Shown here piece by piece: positions 16,924 through 26,201 of a stretch of 64,000 bases of DNA. A program made the position numbers and the translations under genes. Within the stretch, counting starts at the first letter, position 1. Every line of letters begins with the position of its first letter. The notes beneath the pieces are model-generated. The model did not search any database. It was not told the DNA's origin and saw only the letters and a list, made by a program, of their open reading frames with translations. Origin of the DNA: Candidatus Gallionella acididurans (GTDB lineage: Bacteria; Pseudomonadota; Gammaproteobacteria; Burkholderiales; Gallionellaceae); assembly GCA_001577345.1 (NCBI GenBank), contig LSLI01000004.1:1-64000 (forward strand), written 5' to 3'.

Positions 16924-17059
16924 ACGGGAATCCATTGCCGGATGTGTTGCAAAACCCGCGCAGCATAACCGATTCGCTGCACACACTGCCATCCAGTCGA
17001 ACCTCTCCGGCAATTGCGGGTGCGGCAATATGCCGCAGGGGGTGAACGGCAGCACCCTA

Positions 17060-17065
17060 TATAAT
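17060..17065 (+). promoter_or_regulatory. Consensus -10 box for the outer-membrane barrel gene
   Basis: A perfect TATAAT sits 33 bp before the ATG at 17099, in the divergent gap between lnt and this gene. No good -35 box is visible at the right spacing. Confidence 0.4.
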
Positions 17066-17098
17066 TTTCACAGTCATCAATCAGCAGACAGTAACGGC

Positions 17099-18166
17099 AT
17101 GAACACCGCACAGACTCCCTCCCATATCCGCCCATACCCGGCAATATTCATGGCCGCTGCAGTGACCATACTGGCGCTCACCACAATGAACAACGCCCTT
17201 GCCTGCGCCTCTTGCGGAGACACCTTGTCCACGGACTGGGGCAGCCAGGGTGTCAGCACGATGTCCGGCTTGTCTGCCGATCTGTCCTACACCTACATCA
17301 ACCAGAACACCATGATATATGGCAGCGGCAAACCTTCTTCCGCGCTGATCAACACCCTGTATGCCAACGGCCAGGAAATCGAGACCGATACCAAAACACA
17401 AATCGCCATCGCATCGTTCAACTATAACAGCGAAGCATGGGGGGTCAGCTTCCAGATCCCCTACCTGGCCCGCAACCACAGCACCAACGGTCAGCTCAAC
17501 CCCGTCACCGACACCCCGGCCACGGTGCCCCAGGGCAGCAACGGCGCAACCTCTTCCGACAACGGCATCGGCGACGTGCGCATCATCGGCCACTACAGCG
17601 GTCTTTCTGCGGATGGAAGCGCCGGCCTGATTGCCGGTATCAAGCTGCCTACCGGAAGCACCAATGCCAATTTCACCGGGGGCCCCGGCGCCGGCGCTCC
17701 ACTGGACGCAGGCCTGCAACTCGGCACCGGCTCAACCGACATTATCTTGGGCGGATACACTTCAGGCCTGTTCAGCACATATGGATGGTTCGTCCAGGGC
17801 ACTGTGCAGCACGCCATTTCACCCTTGGTGGACGAAGGGCTGGGCGGAACCTATCGCCCGGGCGACGCCTATTCGCTGAATACCGGCATACGTTATGCCG
17901 GCTTCGGCGCCAGGGTCTCGCCGATGCTGCAACTCAACATCATCCGCCGGAACAGCGACCAGGGCACCGGTGTATTTACCGATGTGCTGACCGGCGCCTC
18001 CATCAGCGGCGGCACGCTGGCTTATCTGGCCCCGGGCGCAACGGTACGCCTCGGCGGCGGCACTTCAGTCTATGGTTTCATCCAGCTGCCCGTCTACCAG
18101 AATGTCAGCTCGCTGCAACTCGTGCCACAATATGTCCTGACGCTGGGTGTACACCAAACCTTCTGA
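17099..18166 (+). CDS. Putative outer-membrane beta-barrel protein with N-terminal CxxC
   Basis: A 355-residue protein. A hydrophobic signal (FMAAAVTILALTTMNNALA) ends next to CASCGDTLSTDWGSQG, so the mature N-terminus carries a Cys-x-x-Cys pair. The remainder alternates short aromatic/glycine-rich strands (LSADLSYTYINQNTMIYG, GLIAGIKLPTGSTNANF) and ends with a terminal Phe (LTLGVHQTF), typical of outer-membrane barrels. I cannot name a substrate. The thioredoxin-like gene begins 8 bp downstream in the same direction, which suggests the CxxC pair is its target. The start at 17099 is chosen to give the signal peptide; the longer track ORF is rejected. Confidence 0.7.
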   Translation: MNTAQTPSHIRPYPAIFMAAAVTILALTTMNNALACASCGDTLSTDWGSQGVSTMSGLSADLSYTYINQNTMIYGSGKPSSALINTLYANGQEIETDTKTQIAIASFNYNSEAWGVSFQIPYLARNHSTNGQLNPVTDTPATVPQGSNGATSSDNGIGDVRIIGHYSGLSADGSAGLIAGIKLPTGSTNANFTGGPGAGAPLDAGLQLGTGSTDIILGGYTSGLFSTYGWFVQGTVQHAISPLVDEGLGGTYRPGDAYSLNTGIRYAGFGARVSPMLQLNIIRRNSDQGTGVFTDVLTGASISGGTLAYLAPGATVRLGGGTSVYGFIQLPVYQNVSSLQLVPQYVLTLGVHQTF

Positions 18167-18174
18167 CCTGCCCC

Positions 18175-18681
18175 ATGAACCACGCACACAACAAGCGCAT
18201 CTTGCACAAGGCAACACTGCTCGCCGCGCTCCTTTTATTCTTGCCGGTGTCCATTGCCCTGGCCGACGGCTGGTCGCTCAAGGACAAGGACGGCGCGCAT
18301 TACACGCTTTCGGGCCTGCAAGGACGGTGGGTGCTGGTCAACTTCTGGGCGCCGTGGTGCGAGCCCTGTCTACAGGAAATGCCCGACCTCGTTGCATTGC
18401 AACAACAGCACAAGGATATGCAGGTGCTCGGGGTGGCGGTGATGTATCAAAGCCGCCAAAAAGTGACGGATGTAGTCAACAAACTATCCATTTCCTATCC
18501 CATCGTGTTCGGCAATGAAGATACTGCCGCTGATTTCGGCGGGCTGGTTGGCTTGCCGACCAGTTTTCTTTACTCGCCTTCCGGCAAGCTGGTCGGACAT
18601 CACCAGGGCATCCTGACCAAAAAAGAAATCGAACAGGCCATGGAGCAAAAGCCGGACGCTGCGGGCCTGTTCAGCCGATAA
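18175..18681 (+). CDS. Periplasmic TlpA/ResA-like thioredoxin
   Basis: A 168-residue protein with a signal peptide (LLAALLLFLPVSIALA) and a thioredoxin fold of TlpA type: WVLVNFWAPWCEPCLQEMPDL has the WCxPC active site and VGLPTSFLYSP has the cis-proline. Such proteins reduce specific disulfides in the periplasm, often for cytochrome c or metal-protein maturation. The gene follows the outer-membrane barrel gene by 8 bp and is almost surely cotranscribed. A dedicated redox role for that barrel's N-terminal CxxC is my inference. Confidence 0.85.
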   Translation: MNHAHNKRILHKATLLAALLLFLPVSIALADGWSLKDKDGAHYTLSGLQGRWVLVNFWAPWCEPCLQEMPDLVALQQQHKDMQVLGVAVMYQSRQKVTDVVNKLSISYPIVFGNEDTAADFGGLVGLPTSFLYSPSGKLVGHHQGILTKKEIEQAMEQKPDAAGLFSR

Positions 18682-18825
18682 CACTACAGCGCGTATATCC
18701 GGCCATTTGAGGTTCCAGCAGCGCTGAAAGCACAGCCTTGCACCGCGTAATTTCGCATTATTATGCTCCGCGCACCCGGCTTTATGCTTAAATCGCGCCT
18801 CAGGTAAAACGCTGGCAAATATTCC

Positions 18826-19557
18826 ATGGAAAAAATCCGCCTCTCCAAACGCATGTCCGAACTCGGCCTTTGTTCCCGTCGCGAGGCGGATGGCTATATC
18901 GAAAAAGGCTGGGTGGAAGTCGACGGAATAATCGTCGACGAACTGGGCAGCAAGGTCTATCCAGACCAGCAGGTAAAATTACGCAGCCCCGCACAAAATA
19001 CCCAGCAGCAGCGTGTGACGATTTTGCTCAACAAACCCGTGGGCTACGTTTCCGGCCAGGCCGAACACAACTACAAACCGGCGGTCACTTTGCTGGATAG
19101 CGCGACACGCTGGGCGGAGGATCAATCGCCGTTGCGCTTTCACCGCAGCCAGTTGCTGGGGCTTGCTCCGGCAGGCCGCCTGGATATTGATTCACAGGGA
19201 CTGCTGGTGCTCACCCAGGACGGGCGCATCGCGAAACAACTGATAGGCGAAGATTCCAAGGTGGACAAGGAATATCTGGTGCGGGTACAGGGAAAACTGG
19301 AAGACAGCGGGCTGGCTTTGCTCAGCCGGGGACTTAAACTGGACGGGGAATATCTCAAGCCTGCCAAGGTAAGCTGGCAAAATGAAGACCAGTTGCGTTT
19401 CGTGCTACAGGAAGGAAAAAAGCGCCAGATCCGGCGCATGTGCGAACTGGTCGGGTTGAACGTAACCGGACTGAAACGCATACGTATCGGCAGGGTAAAA
19501 CTCGGTAATCTGCCGGTGGGGCAATGGCGCTACCTGGGCCCTGAAGAAACATTCTGA
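18826..19557 (+). CDS. Pseudouridine synthase of the RluF/RsuA type
   Basis: A 243-residue protein. An N-terminal S4 RNA-binding domain ([19 protein letters not shown]) precedes the catalytic domain with [18 protein letters not shown] (catalytic Asp) and [15 protein letters not shown]. The family isomerises specific uridines in 23S or 16S rRNA; the sequence is nearest in style to RluF, which acts on 23S rRNA, but the target is not proven. It is convergent with the EAL gene: only 12 bp separate the stops. A stem CCGGACAGC/GCTGTCGGG across that gap (about 19560-19588) may terminate both. Confidence 0.88.
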   Translation: MEKIRLSKRMSELGLCSRREADGYIEKGWVEVDGIIVDELGSKVYPDQQVKLRSPAQNTQQQRVTILLNKPVGYVSGQAEHNYKPAVTLLDSATRWAEDQSPLRFHRSQLLGLAPAGRLDIDSQGLLVLTQDGRIAKQLIGEDSKVDKEYLVRVQGKLEDSGLALLSRGLKLDGEYLKPAKVSWQNEDQLRFVLQEGKKRQIRRMCELVGLNVTGLKRIRIGRVKLGNLPVGQWRYLGPEETF

Positions 19558-19569
19558 GGCCGGACAGCC

Positions 19570-20772
19570 CTAGCTGCTGTCGGGCTTTGCATAACGAAGT
19601 GCCAATTCCTGCAACGTGGCGGGCCTGCCGAAATACCATCCCTGGCCGAAGTCGCACTTCATTTCCAGGAGCTTTTCCCTCAACCCTTCGGTTTCGACAC
19701 TTTCAGCAATCACCGTCATGCCCAGCGAATGTGCCAGGGCAATAGATGACCGGACGATTTCCCGGCTCTGGGCTGACTGCAACATGGGTTCGACGAACGT
19801 GCCATCGAGCTTCAGCGTGGTGAGCGGGTATTGCTGGAGATGTTTGAGCCCGGAATGACCCGCGCCGTAATCATCGAGTACTAGGCCGCACCCCAGCTTG
19901 ATAAGCCTGCGCATGATCTTCAGCGCAGACTCGGGGTGCTCGACCATGGCTGTTTCTGTCAATTCCAGCTTCAATTCGGCGGCATTCAGATTCTGCCCGG
20001 CGATGATAGCCTCGACATCTTCCACAAACATTTCGTTGTTTAACTGGGAGGCCGATATATTCACATTGATAAACGGGAATTGGTAATCGGTGAATTTCCT
20101 CAGTGTTGGCCAGTCCCTGCTGGTGCGCTTGAGCGCCCAAAGGCCGATTTCATGTATCAAGCCGGTCTGCTCGGCAATCCACAGGAAATCCTTGGGCTGC
20201 ATCACGCCGTCAGACGGATGATGCCAGCGGATCAACTCCTCGAATCCGGCGATACGCCCGTCGGCAAGATTGCAAATCGGCTGGTAATAAAGCCTGAATT
20301 CTTCGTGGGTCAGGGCGCGTTTCAGCCCGTGCGCGAGCGAAAGCTTTTGTGTCGCCTCGCCCCTCACAATGCTGTGGCGTTTTGACTGCTCGGGGGGAAT
20401 TGTGGTGCCGGTTTCCGGCAACATCGAATTGTTGTTTCTATGCCTGAAACGTTCAAGTATGACCAGCAGCAAGTGGCGCAGGATCGGGTCGCTTTTCTCC
20501 AGCAGCCCCTCCATCATCTTGCGCGGGATGGGCACCAGCACTGTTCTCTCAAGCGCTTTTACGGTTGCAGTGCGCGGCCGATAGTCAATCAGGGACACCT
20601 CGCCGAACAACTCGCCCTTGCCGATCGATCTTATCCGCTGTTCACCGCCATCCTTGGTAACCAGGACTTCTACCGAGCCTTCCTCGATAAGATAGGCGCA
20701 ATCACCCATGTCGCCATATTTGAAAATCAGCTGACCGCCGGTAAAAATCTCCCGATCAAATTCATCAAACAT
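19570..20772 (-). CDS. Cyclic-nucleotide-binding domain fused to EAL phosphodiesterase
   Basis: A 400-residue soluble protein. Residues about 5-115 form a Crp-type cNMP fold (GKGELFGEVSLIDYRPRTATV). Residues about 145-390 form an EAL domain. The signature is GFEELIRW (EEL, conserving Glu and Leu). The other catalytic residues are present: Asn in NVNISA, Glu in LELTETAM, the Asp pair in DDYGAGHSGL, Lys in LKLDGTFV, Glu in AESVETEG and Gln in FGQGWYFGRP. It should therefore hydrolyse cyclic-di-GMP, possibly under control of a bound nucleotide. No GGDEF domain is fused. About 145 bp separate it from corC upstream. Confidence 0.9.
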   Translation of the reverse strand: MFDEFDREIFTGGQLIFKYGDMGDCAYLIEEGSVEVLVTKDGGEQRIRSIGKGELFGEVSLIDYRPRTATVKALERTVLVPIPRKMMEGLLEKSDPILRHLLLVILERFRHRNNNSMLPETGTTIPPEQSKRHSIVRGEATQKLSLAHGLKRALTHEEFRLYYQPICNLADGRIAGFEELIRWHHPSDGVMQPKDFLWIAEQTGLIHEIGLWALKRTSRDWPTLRKFTDYQFPFINVNISASQLNNEMFVEDVEAIIAGQNLNAAELKLELTETAMVEHPESALKIMRRLIKLGCGLVLDDYGAGHSGLKHLQQYPLTTLKLDGTFVEPMLQSAQSREIVRSSIALAHSLGMTVIAESVETEGLREKLLEMKCDFGQGWYFGRPATLQELALRYAKPDSS

Positions 20773-20917
20773 GGTCTCCCCCAGTGATGTATATATGCCC
20801 AGACGTGCTCTTGCCGCGCAAGATATACCAAATCCGGTGATTCAGCCACTTGAACTATGGCAATTGCAACTATACTGCGGAAGGAACAGCCCGGCGAAAG
20901 CAGGGGCGGAATCGGGT

Positions 20918-21760
20918 TCAGAAAATTTCTGCAGGGGCTTTTTTGCGTTCGACCAGCAATGAATATAGCCTGCGACTGTCCGCCCTGAGCACGGTAAACA
21001 TCAGTTCACCCAGCTGTATCCGGTCTCCGCGTTTGGGCAGCTGTCCCGCAACCTTCAGCACCAGCCCCCCCACCGTGTCGTACTCTTCATCGCTGAATTC
21101 CGTGCCGAGTACAGCATTGAAATCGGCGATCTCGGTATCGGCCTTGACACGATACTGGCCGGAGCTGTCCGCGATTATGTTGTCTTCGTCGTCGTCAAAA
21201 TCGTATTCATCCTCGATATCGCCGACTATTTGCTCGAGCACATCCTCGATGGTCACCATCCCCGATATCCCCCCGTATTCGTCCGCCACCATCGCGATGT
21301 GGTTGCGGTTGCTGCGAAAATCGCGCAACAGGACATTGAGACGTTTTGCCTCGGGAACGAATACGGCGGGGCGCAGCATATCGCGCACATTGAATTCTTC
21401 CCCGGCGTAGTAGCGCAGCAGATCCTTCGCCAGCAGCACGCCGATGATGTTGTCTTTGTCGCCATCGATCACCGGGAAGCGCGAGTGCGCGGTTTCGATC
21501 ACGAATGGGATGAATTTTTCGGGCGGTTCGCTGATGTCGATGACATCCATTTGCGCGCGGGGAATCATGATTTCACGCACCTGCCGTTCGGAAACCTGCA
21601 TTACCCCTTCCATCATCGACAGCGCATCGGCGTCCAGCAGGTTGCGTTCGAAAGCCGAATGCAAAAGGGCGACCAGTTGCTCGCGGTCTTCCGGTTCACG
21701 CAGCAACATCGTGGAAAGCCGCTCCAACAAACTGGGCTTGTTACTCTCTGAGTCGTCCAT
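20918..21760 (-). CDS. corC: CorC/HlyC-family CBS-domain transporter-associated protein
   Basis: A 280-residue cytoplasmic protein lacking membrane helices. VREIMIPRAQMDVIDI opens the paired CBS domains (about 65-190; HIAMVADEYGGISGMVTIED), followed by an acidic linker (DEYDFDDDEDN) and a C-terminal CorC_HlyC domain (about 200-275). CorC proteins are associated with Mg2+/Co2+ resistance. It starts one base after the ybeY stop, continuing the miaB-ybeY-corC series seen in many proteobacteria. phoH, usually between miaB and ybeY, and lnt, usually after corC, are absent from this block. Confidence 0.92.
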   Translation of the reverse strand: MDDSESNKPSLLERLSTMLLREPEDREQLVALLHSAFERNLLDADALSMMEGVMQVSERQVREIMIPRAQMDVIDISEPPEKFIPFVIETAHSRFPVIDGDKDNIIGVLLAKDLLRYYAGEEFNVRDMLRPAVFVPEAKRLNVLLRDFRSNRNHIAMVADEYGGISGMVTIEDVLEQIVGDIEDEYDFDDDEDNIIADSSGQYRVKADTEIADFNAVLGTEFSDEEYDTVGGLVLKVAGQLPKRGDRIQLGELMFTVLRADSRRLYSLLVERKKAPAEIF

Positions 21761-21761
21761 T

Positions 21762-22223
21762 TTAGTTCTGGCTTGCCTGATAAGGATCGGGGTAGTTCAA
21801 TTTTAGCATTAGTGCGGTTTCCAGTGTTTCCATGGCTGCAGCCTCGCCATCGCTTTCATGCAGGTAACCCTGCAGGTGCAAAATCGCATGTATGGTCAGA
21901 TGCGCATAATGCGCCAATATATTCTTTTTCTGCGCGCAAGCTTCCTTCATCACAACCGGCGCGCAAATCACCACATCCCCCGACAGCGGGCCGGAATCGC
22001 CGGACCCGGCCCCATCGTAAAAAAAAGTCAGCACGTTGGTGGCGTAATCCTTGCCGCGATAATTTTTGTTCAGCTCGCGCCCCTCTGCCTCGTCGACGAC
22101 GCGCAAAGTAACAACCAGGTCGCGTTGCAGCGCGATTTTTACCCAGCGCCGGAATTGCGCGCGGGTCGGCAACTCCGCGACCGCGCTCGCATATTGCACC
22201 GCCAGCGTAAGCCTGTTGCTCAT
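21762..22223 (-). CDS. ybeY: Endoribonuclease YbeY, 16S rRNA maturation
   Basis: A 153-residue single-domain zinc protein needed for 16S rRNA 3'-end maturation and ribosome quality control. The metal motif appears as [14 protein letters not shown], keeping the three histidines of the family pattern HGxLHLxGYDH, with Gly to Ala and Asp to Leu changes. [15 protein letters not shown] is the conserved substrate-side segment. Its ATG at 22223 overlaps the miaB stop, and corC begins one base after its own stop, so the three genes are translated as a tight unit. Confidence 0.93.
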   Translation of the reverse strand: MSNRLTLAVQYASAVAELPTRAQFRRWVKIALQRDLVVTLRVVDEAEGRELNKNYRGKDYATNVLTFFYDGAGSGDSGPLSGDVVICAPVVMKEACAQKKNILAHYAHLTIHAILHLQGYLHESDGEAAAMETLETALMLKLNYPDPYQASQN

Positions 22224-23554
22224 CCCGCGTCTGCAACCAGTTCACCGCGCAAGGTATGGCGCACCACCTGCGTGATCTTCACTTCGACGAACCTGCCTAT
22301 CATGCCTGGGGGGCCGCTGAAGTTCACGACACGATTGTTGTCGGTGCGCGCCGCCAGTTCTGACGCGTCCTTTTTTGACATGCCCTCGACCAGCGCGCGC
22401 TGGGTCGTGTTCAGCATCGAGCGGGCCACCGCATCCTCCTGTTCGGCGATGCGATCCTGCAGGCGTTTCAGACGTCCGGCCTTCACTTCGTGGGGAGTGT
22501 CATCGCGCAGTTCGGCGGCGGGTGTGCCGGGGCGCGGGCTGTACAAATAGCTGAAGCTGTTATCGAAACCTATCTCGTCGATCAGCTTCATGGTCGCCTC
22601 GAAATCCTGCTCCGTCTCGCCGGGAAACCCGACGATGAAATCCGAGGTGATGCAGATACCGGGGCGTGCCGCGCGCACCCGGCGGATGATGGATTTGTAT
22701 TCCAGCACGGTGTGGCCGCGTTTCATCGCGGCCAGGATGCGGTCCGAACCGGACTGCACCGGCAGATGCAAATGGCTGACCAGCTTGGGCGTGGTCGCAT
22801 ACACATCGATCAGCCGCTGCGCCATGTCCCGGGGATGCGAAGTGGTGTAGCGGATGCGCGCAATTCCGTCCAGTGCGGCGATGGCCTGCAATAAAAATGC
22901 GAAATCCACCGTGTCGCCGTCTTCGCTGACGCCCCGATAGGCATTCACATTCTGCCCGAGCAGGGTCACTTCTTTCACCCCTTGCCCGACCAGCTCCCGC
23001 ACATCACGCATCACGTCAGCCTGGGGCCGCGAAACTTCTTCGCCGCGCGTGTAGGGCACGACGCAGAACGTGCAGTATTTACTGCAGCCTTCCATGATGG
23101 ACACGTAGGCAGAACTGGAGACTGTGGTGGGCGCGGGCAGGTGGTCGAACTTTTCGATTTCGGGAAAACTGATATCCACTTGCGCGCGTCCGGTGGCGCG
23201 GCGCGCCTCCAGCAACTGCGGCAACCGGTGCAGCGTCTGCGGGCCGAACACCACATCGACATAGGGCGCGCGCTTCAGGATTGCCGCGCCTTCCTGGCTG
23301 GCCACGCAACCGCCCACGGCGATCAGCAGATCCGGGTTGTCCAGTTTCAGGGGGCGCACCCGTCCCAAGTCGGAAAAAACTTTTTCTTCGGCTTTCTCGC
23401 GAATTGAGCAGGTGTTGAACAGGATGACGTCAGCTTCCGCCGGATCGCCGGTCTGTTCCATACCCCCCCAGGCGCGCAGCAAGTCCGCCATTTTCTCCGA
23501 GTCATACTCGTTCATTTGGCAACCGAAGGTTTTTATGTGGAATTTTCCTGGCAC
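22220..23554 (-). CDS. miaB: tRNA-2-methylthio-N6-isopentenyladenosine synthase
   Basis: A 444-residue radical-SAM methylthiotransferase that modifies A37 of tRNAs. N-terminal cysteines ([35 protein letters not shown]) bind one cluster. [16 protein letters not shown] is the radical-SAM CxxxCxxC. A C-terminal TRAM domain ends it. The start is a GTG at 23554, giving [15 protein letters not shown], which lines up with the usual MiaB N-terminus. The track ATG at 23623 is rejected because it lies inside the tRNA gene. It overlaps ybeY by ATGA. Confidence 0.94.
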   Translation of the reverse strand: MPGKFHIKTFGCQMNEYDSEKMADLLRAWGGMEQTGDPAEADVILFNTCSIREKAEEKVFSDLGRVRPLKLDNPDLLIAVGGCVASQEGAAILKRAPYVDVVFGPQTLHRLPQLLEARRATGRAQVDISFPEIEKFDHLPAPTTVSSSAYVSIMEGCSKYCTFCVVPYTRGEEVSRPQADVMRDVRELVGQGVKEVTLLGQNVNAYRGVSEDGDTVDFAFLLQAIAALDGIARIRYTTSHPRDMAQRLIDVYATTPKLVSHLHLPVQSGSDRILAAMKRGHTVLEYKSIIRRVRAARPGICITSDFIVGFPGETEQDFEATMKLIDEIGFDNSFSYLYSPRPGTPAAELRDDTPHEVKAGRLKRLQDRIAEQEDAVARSMLNTTQRALVEGMSKKDASELAARTDNNRVVNFSGPPGMIGRFVEVKITQVVRHTLRGELVADAG

Positions 23555-23596
23555 GGCACTCTGGATCGCAATGTAACCACATTGGAGCGAATTGTT

Positions 23597-23673
23597 TGGT
23601 GGTGATAGGTGGATTTGAACCACCGACCTCAGCGTTATGAGTGCTGCGCTCTAACCACCTGAGCTATATCACC
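23597..23673 (-). tRNA. tRNA-Met (CAT anticodon, elongator type)
   Basis: A 77-nt cloverleaf on the minus strand. The acceptor stem GGTGATA pairs with TATCACC, followed by A and an encoded CCA. The D arm is AGCTCAGGTGGTTAGAGC. The anticodon stem-loop CAGCACTCATAACGCTG exposes CAT, and the T arm contains GGTTCAAATCC. A paired first base pair G-C and A11-type D stem fit elongator rather than initiator tRNA. A lysidine-modified Ile tRNA also has CAT, but the overall sequence looks like elongator Met. It lies 42 bp upstream of miaB. Confidence 0.95.
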
Positions 23674-23704
23674 GCGAAGAGCGCGGCATTCTCCAGATTT
23701 AGGC

Positions 23705-24472
23705 CTATCTTGTCAATGCGCAGGGAACTTCCTTCAGCTCGCTGCCGGGGAAATCTTTTTGCATGGCGGTCAATTTTGCCGCTGTCACGGCATCCACCAT
23801 GCCCAATTTGAATATGGTTTCTTTAACCTTGCTGACGCGTGCGCCAACTTTCGCGGTGTGCACACCCCTGGTGCGCAGGTAATTGAGATAGTTTTGCGCG
23901 GCATCACGTGTTTTGAACACGCCCAGAGAAATGGCGTTGTGCCAGGGGCCCGCGGCCAGGACTATAAAATACTCACTGACACCCAGCGCCTTGAGTTCAG
24001 CGACTTTCCTGTTGGCCGAAGCCCTGCTTTTGAGCGGGGAAATATATACCCAGTAACCAATGTCCCGTTCAACCTGGCGCCTGCTTAATTTAACGCCAGA
24101 TTGCATGCCCGAGAGTGCGGCGGCGGCACGTGCCAGATCCGGGCCCGAAAATTCACCCCACTCCATACAGGCCTGGGCATTGCGGGATTGGACAGACTTG
24201 CCCAATGCCCCTGCCTGACCGGGAGAAAGTGCAGGGGCGGTTGCGTGCGCTGCCTTGACCTGGACGGGTGCCGATGCCGGCATATTAAGCTGGGCGGACG
24301 CGGGTGGATTCTTTGCCGGAACGTTTTGCGCAGAATCCAGCAAGCGGATCTTTTCCCGGTTCAACGCGGGTTGCGCCTGGGGTTCTTGATCCCCCCATCC
24401 CATCCATCCGCGCTGCATTGCCGCAAACAGAACCACATTGCCCAGCAACAATATCCAGAACAGCTTTCTCAT
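23705..24472 (-). CDS. SPOR-domain membrane protein
   Basis: A 255-residue protein with one N-terminal transmembrane helix (FWILLLGNVVLFAAM) and a Pro/Ala-rich linker. A SPOR-like domain (about 145-225) follows, with WHNAISLGVFKTRDAAQNYL typical of this peptidoglycan-binding fold. SPOR domains bind denuded glycan at division sites. Its ATG overlaps the coaX stop (24469-24472), a birA-coaX-SPOR arrangement familiar in betaproteobacteria. Specific function unknown. Confidence 0.8.
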   Translation of the reverse strand: MRKLFWILLLGNVVLFAAMQRGWMGWGDQEPQAQPALNREKIRLLDSAQNVPAKNPPASAQLNMPASAPVQVKAAHATAPALSPGQAGALGKSVQSRNAQACMEWGEFSGPDLARAAAALSGMQSGVKLSRRQVERDIGYWVYISPLKSRASANRKVAELKALGVSEYFIVLAAGPWHNAISLGVFKTRDAAQNYLNYLRTRGVHTAKVGARVSKVKETIFKLGMVDAVTAAKLTAMQKDFPGSELKEVPCALTR

Positions 24473-25218
24473 TTGTTATCCGCCTCACCGGCGATCAGCA
24501 ACAGTCCCTGCAGGACAAGATTATCAACCACCCTCAGCGGCAGCTTGATATTTTCCCGCAACATCCCCGCCGCTCCGCCGCCCAGAACCACCGGCGCACT
24601 ATCATCGCCAAGCAATGCATATTGCCGTTCAATCGCGCCGCAACAGGCCTGAACCGCCCCGCTGAACAGCGCATCCGCGGTGTTCAAGGGGAATGCGGCG
24701 TACTTGCCCTGCTCCATTTTCAATTGATTTGTTGCGCCGACCAGGCTGCGTTGCATCAAATCCGGGCCGGGCAAAATCAGTCCGCCGAGAAACTCCCCCT
24801 GCCCGGACAAAGTATCGACCGTGATTGCCGTGCCGCAATCCACCACCAGGCAGTTCCGCTGCTCCAGATTCCATGCCGCAATCAATGCCGCCCACCTGTC
24901 GCTGCCAAGCTGGCCGGTATCGGAGTAGTTGTTGTGCACGCCACACTGCCGTTCCCGCGCCGCGATGAAATGGATCAAGCCCGGCTGGACGGCCTTGATC
25001 TCCTGAATGCGCCGGGCGACCTCTTCACCTGCGACATTGCTCACCCAGATCTGCCGTATATCGCGCGGCACGGCCCCGGTCTTGTCCAGCCATCCGGCAA
25101 AAGTGCGGGGCAGTTCATCTGCCCGGCCGACCGGCAGCGCGCCATTGCCCACCCAATCGCCGTCATTCACCAGGGCCCACTTGATGAGCGTATTGCCTGC
25201 ATCGATCAGAAGTCGCAT
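24469..25218 (-). CDS. coaX: Type III pantothenate kinase
   Basis: A 249-residue ASKHA-fold kinase phosphorylating pantothenate, the first step of coenzyme A synthesis. LLIDAGNTLIKWAL carries the phosphate-1 motif, YSDTGQLGSDRWAALIAA the pantothenate/Asp motif, and VVDCGTAITVD the phosphate-2 motif. The length is as usual for CoaX. It overlaps the birA 3' end by 13 bases and the SPOR gene by 4, so translation along the three is tightly coupled. Confidence 0.95.
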   Translation of the reverse strand: MRLLIDAGNTLIKWALVNDGDWVGNGALPVGRADELPRTFAGWLDKTGAVPRDIRQIWVSNVAGEEVARRIQEIKAVQPGLIHFIAARERQCGVHNNYSDTGQLGSDRWAALIAAWNLEQRNCLVVDCGTAITVDTLSGQGEFLGGLILPGPDLMQRSLVGATNQLKMEQGKYAAFPLNTADALFSGAVQACCGAIERQYALLGDDSAPVVLGGGAAGMLRENIKLPLRVVDNLVLQGLLLIAGEADNK

Positions 25219-26201
25219 CGCTGCACCTGTAATTCCCCTGAATTAATATGCTTCAATCCCTGCGCGGTTTCCAGGCACAACTCCCCGCTGTCGTTGACTC
25301 CGCGGACTATTCCGCTGACCAATGAGCCATCCGGCATGTGCAATTGCACCGCCTTGTGCTGATGCATGTTGCATTGCTCCCATTCGGCGCGCAAAGCCGG
25401 GAAGCCGCCCTGCCCAAACCCCTGCAGCACCAATCGCAGCTCCCGCAACAACACGGCCAGCAACTGGTTGCGCGCGGGCATCACTGCGCACACTTCATCA
25501 AGCGCGGATGCCGGTTGGCCGATCTGTGGCGCCAGGCTGGCCGGCAAGCTGCAATTCAGGCCGATGCCGATCACCACCGCGCTGGGGCCGAGCATATCGC
25601 CCTGGGCCTCGATCAGCACCCCGCCCAGTTTTCCCTGCGCGGTCAAAATATCATTGGGCCACTTCAGCCGGACTCCCTGAGCACCCAATTTGTTCAATGC
25701 CCTCACTATCGCAATACCTGCCGCCAGGCTCAATCCCGTCAACGCATTCAACCCGCAATCAAACCGCCACAGCAGCGAAAAGGTCAGCGAGCTGCCCAGG
25801 CTCGAATGCCAGGTCCGGCCCATCCTGCCGCGCCCCGCGGTTTGCAGTTCCGCCGCCAGAACCTTGCCTTGCGGTGCCCCGGTCACGGCGCGTTGCAGCA
25901 ACAATGTGTTGGTGGATGTCGCTTGCGGCAATATCTCAATGTCGAAATGTTCGGCATCCGCGCCCAGCCAGCGCAAAACTTCCCCGCGCTCCAATCTTTG
26001 CCAGGGATGCGCCAGGCGATAGCCGCGGCCGCGAATTCGCTGCAAATCAACGCCAAAGTCGGCGGCGCCGGTCAATGCATTGAACACACTGGCACGGGTC
26101 ACACCCAGCTGGGCGGCCAGCACTTCACCGGAATGAAATTCGCCGTCCGCCAACAGATTCAGCACCCGCCAGGTTCGCTCGCTGGATGAACCGGTTTTCA
26201 T
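25206..26201 (-). CDS. birA: Bifunctional biotin-protein ligase / biotin operon repressor
   Basis: A 331-residue protein. The N-terminal winged helix (LADGEFHSGEVLAAQLGVTRASVFNAL) indicates the repressor-ligase form. The ligase domain has AGRGRMGRTWHS (biotinyl-5'-AMP loop), LKWPNDIL and GVLIEAQGD, and a small SH3-like C-terminal domain follows. It attaches biotin to acetyl-CoA carboxylase carrier protein and may repress biotin genes, none of which are in this window. ATGA overlap with the upstream patatin stop. Confidence 0.94.
   Translation of the reverse strand: MKTGSSSERTWRVLNLLADGEFHSGEVLAAQLGVTRASVFNALTGAADFGVDLQRIRGRGYRLAHPWQRLERGEVLRWLGADAEHFDIEILPQATSTNTLLLQRAVTGAPQGKVLAAELQTAGRGRMGRTWHSSLGSSLTFSLLWRFDCGLNALTGLSLAAGIAIVRALNKLGAQGVRLKWPNDILTAQGKLGGVLIEAQGDMLGPSAVVIGIGLNCSLPASLAPQIGQPASALDEVCAVMPARNQLLAVLLRELRLVLQGFGQGGFPALRAEWEQCNMHQHKAVQLHMPDGSLVSGIVRGVNDSGELCLETAQGLKHINSGELQVQRCDF

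Noticed and set aside
23555-23623. miaB extension to ATG at 23623
   Set aside because: That ATG is in the tRNA-Met gene; the GTG at 23554 gives the standard N-terminus.
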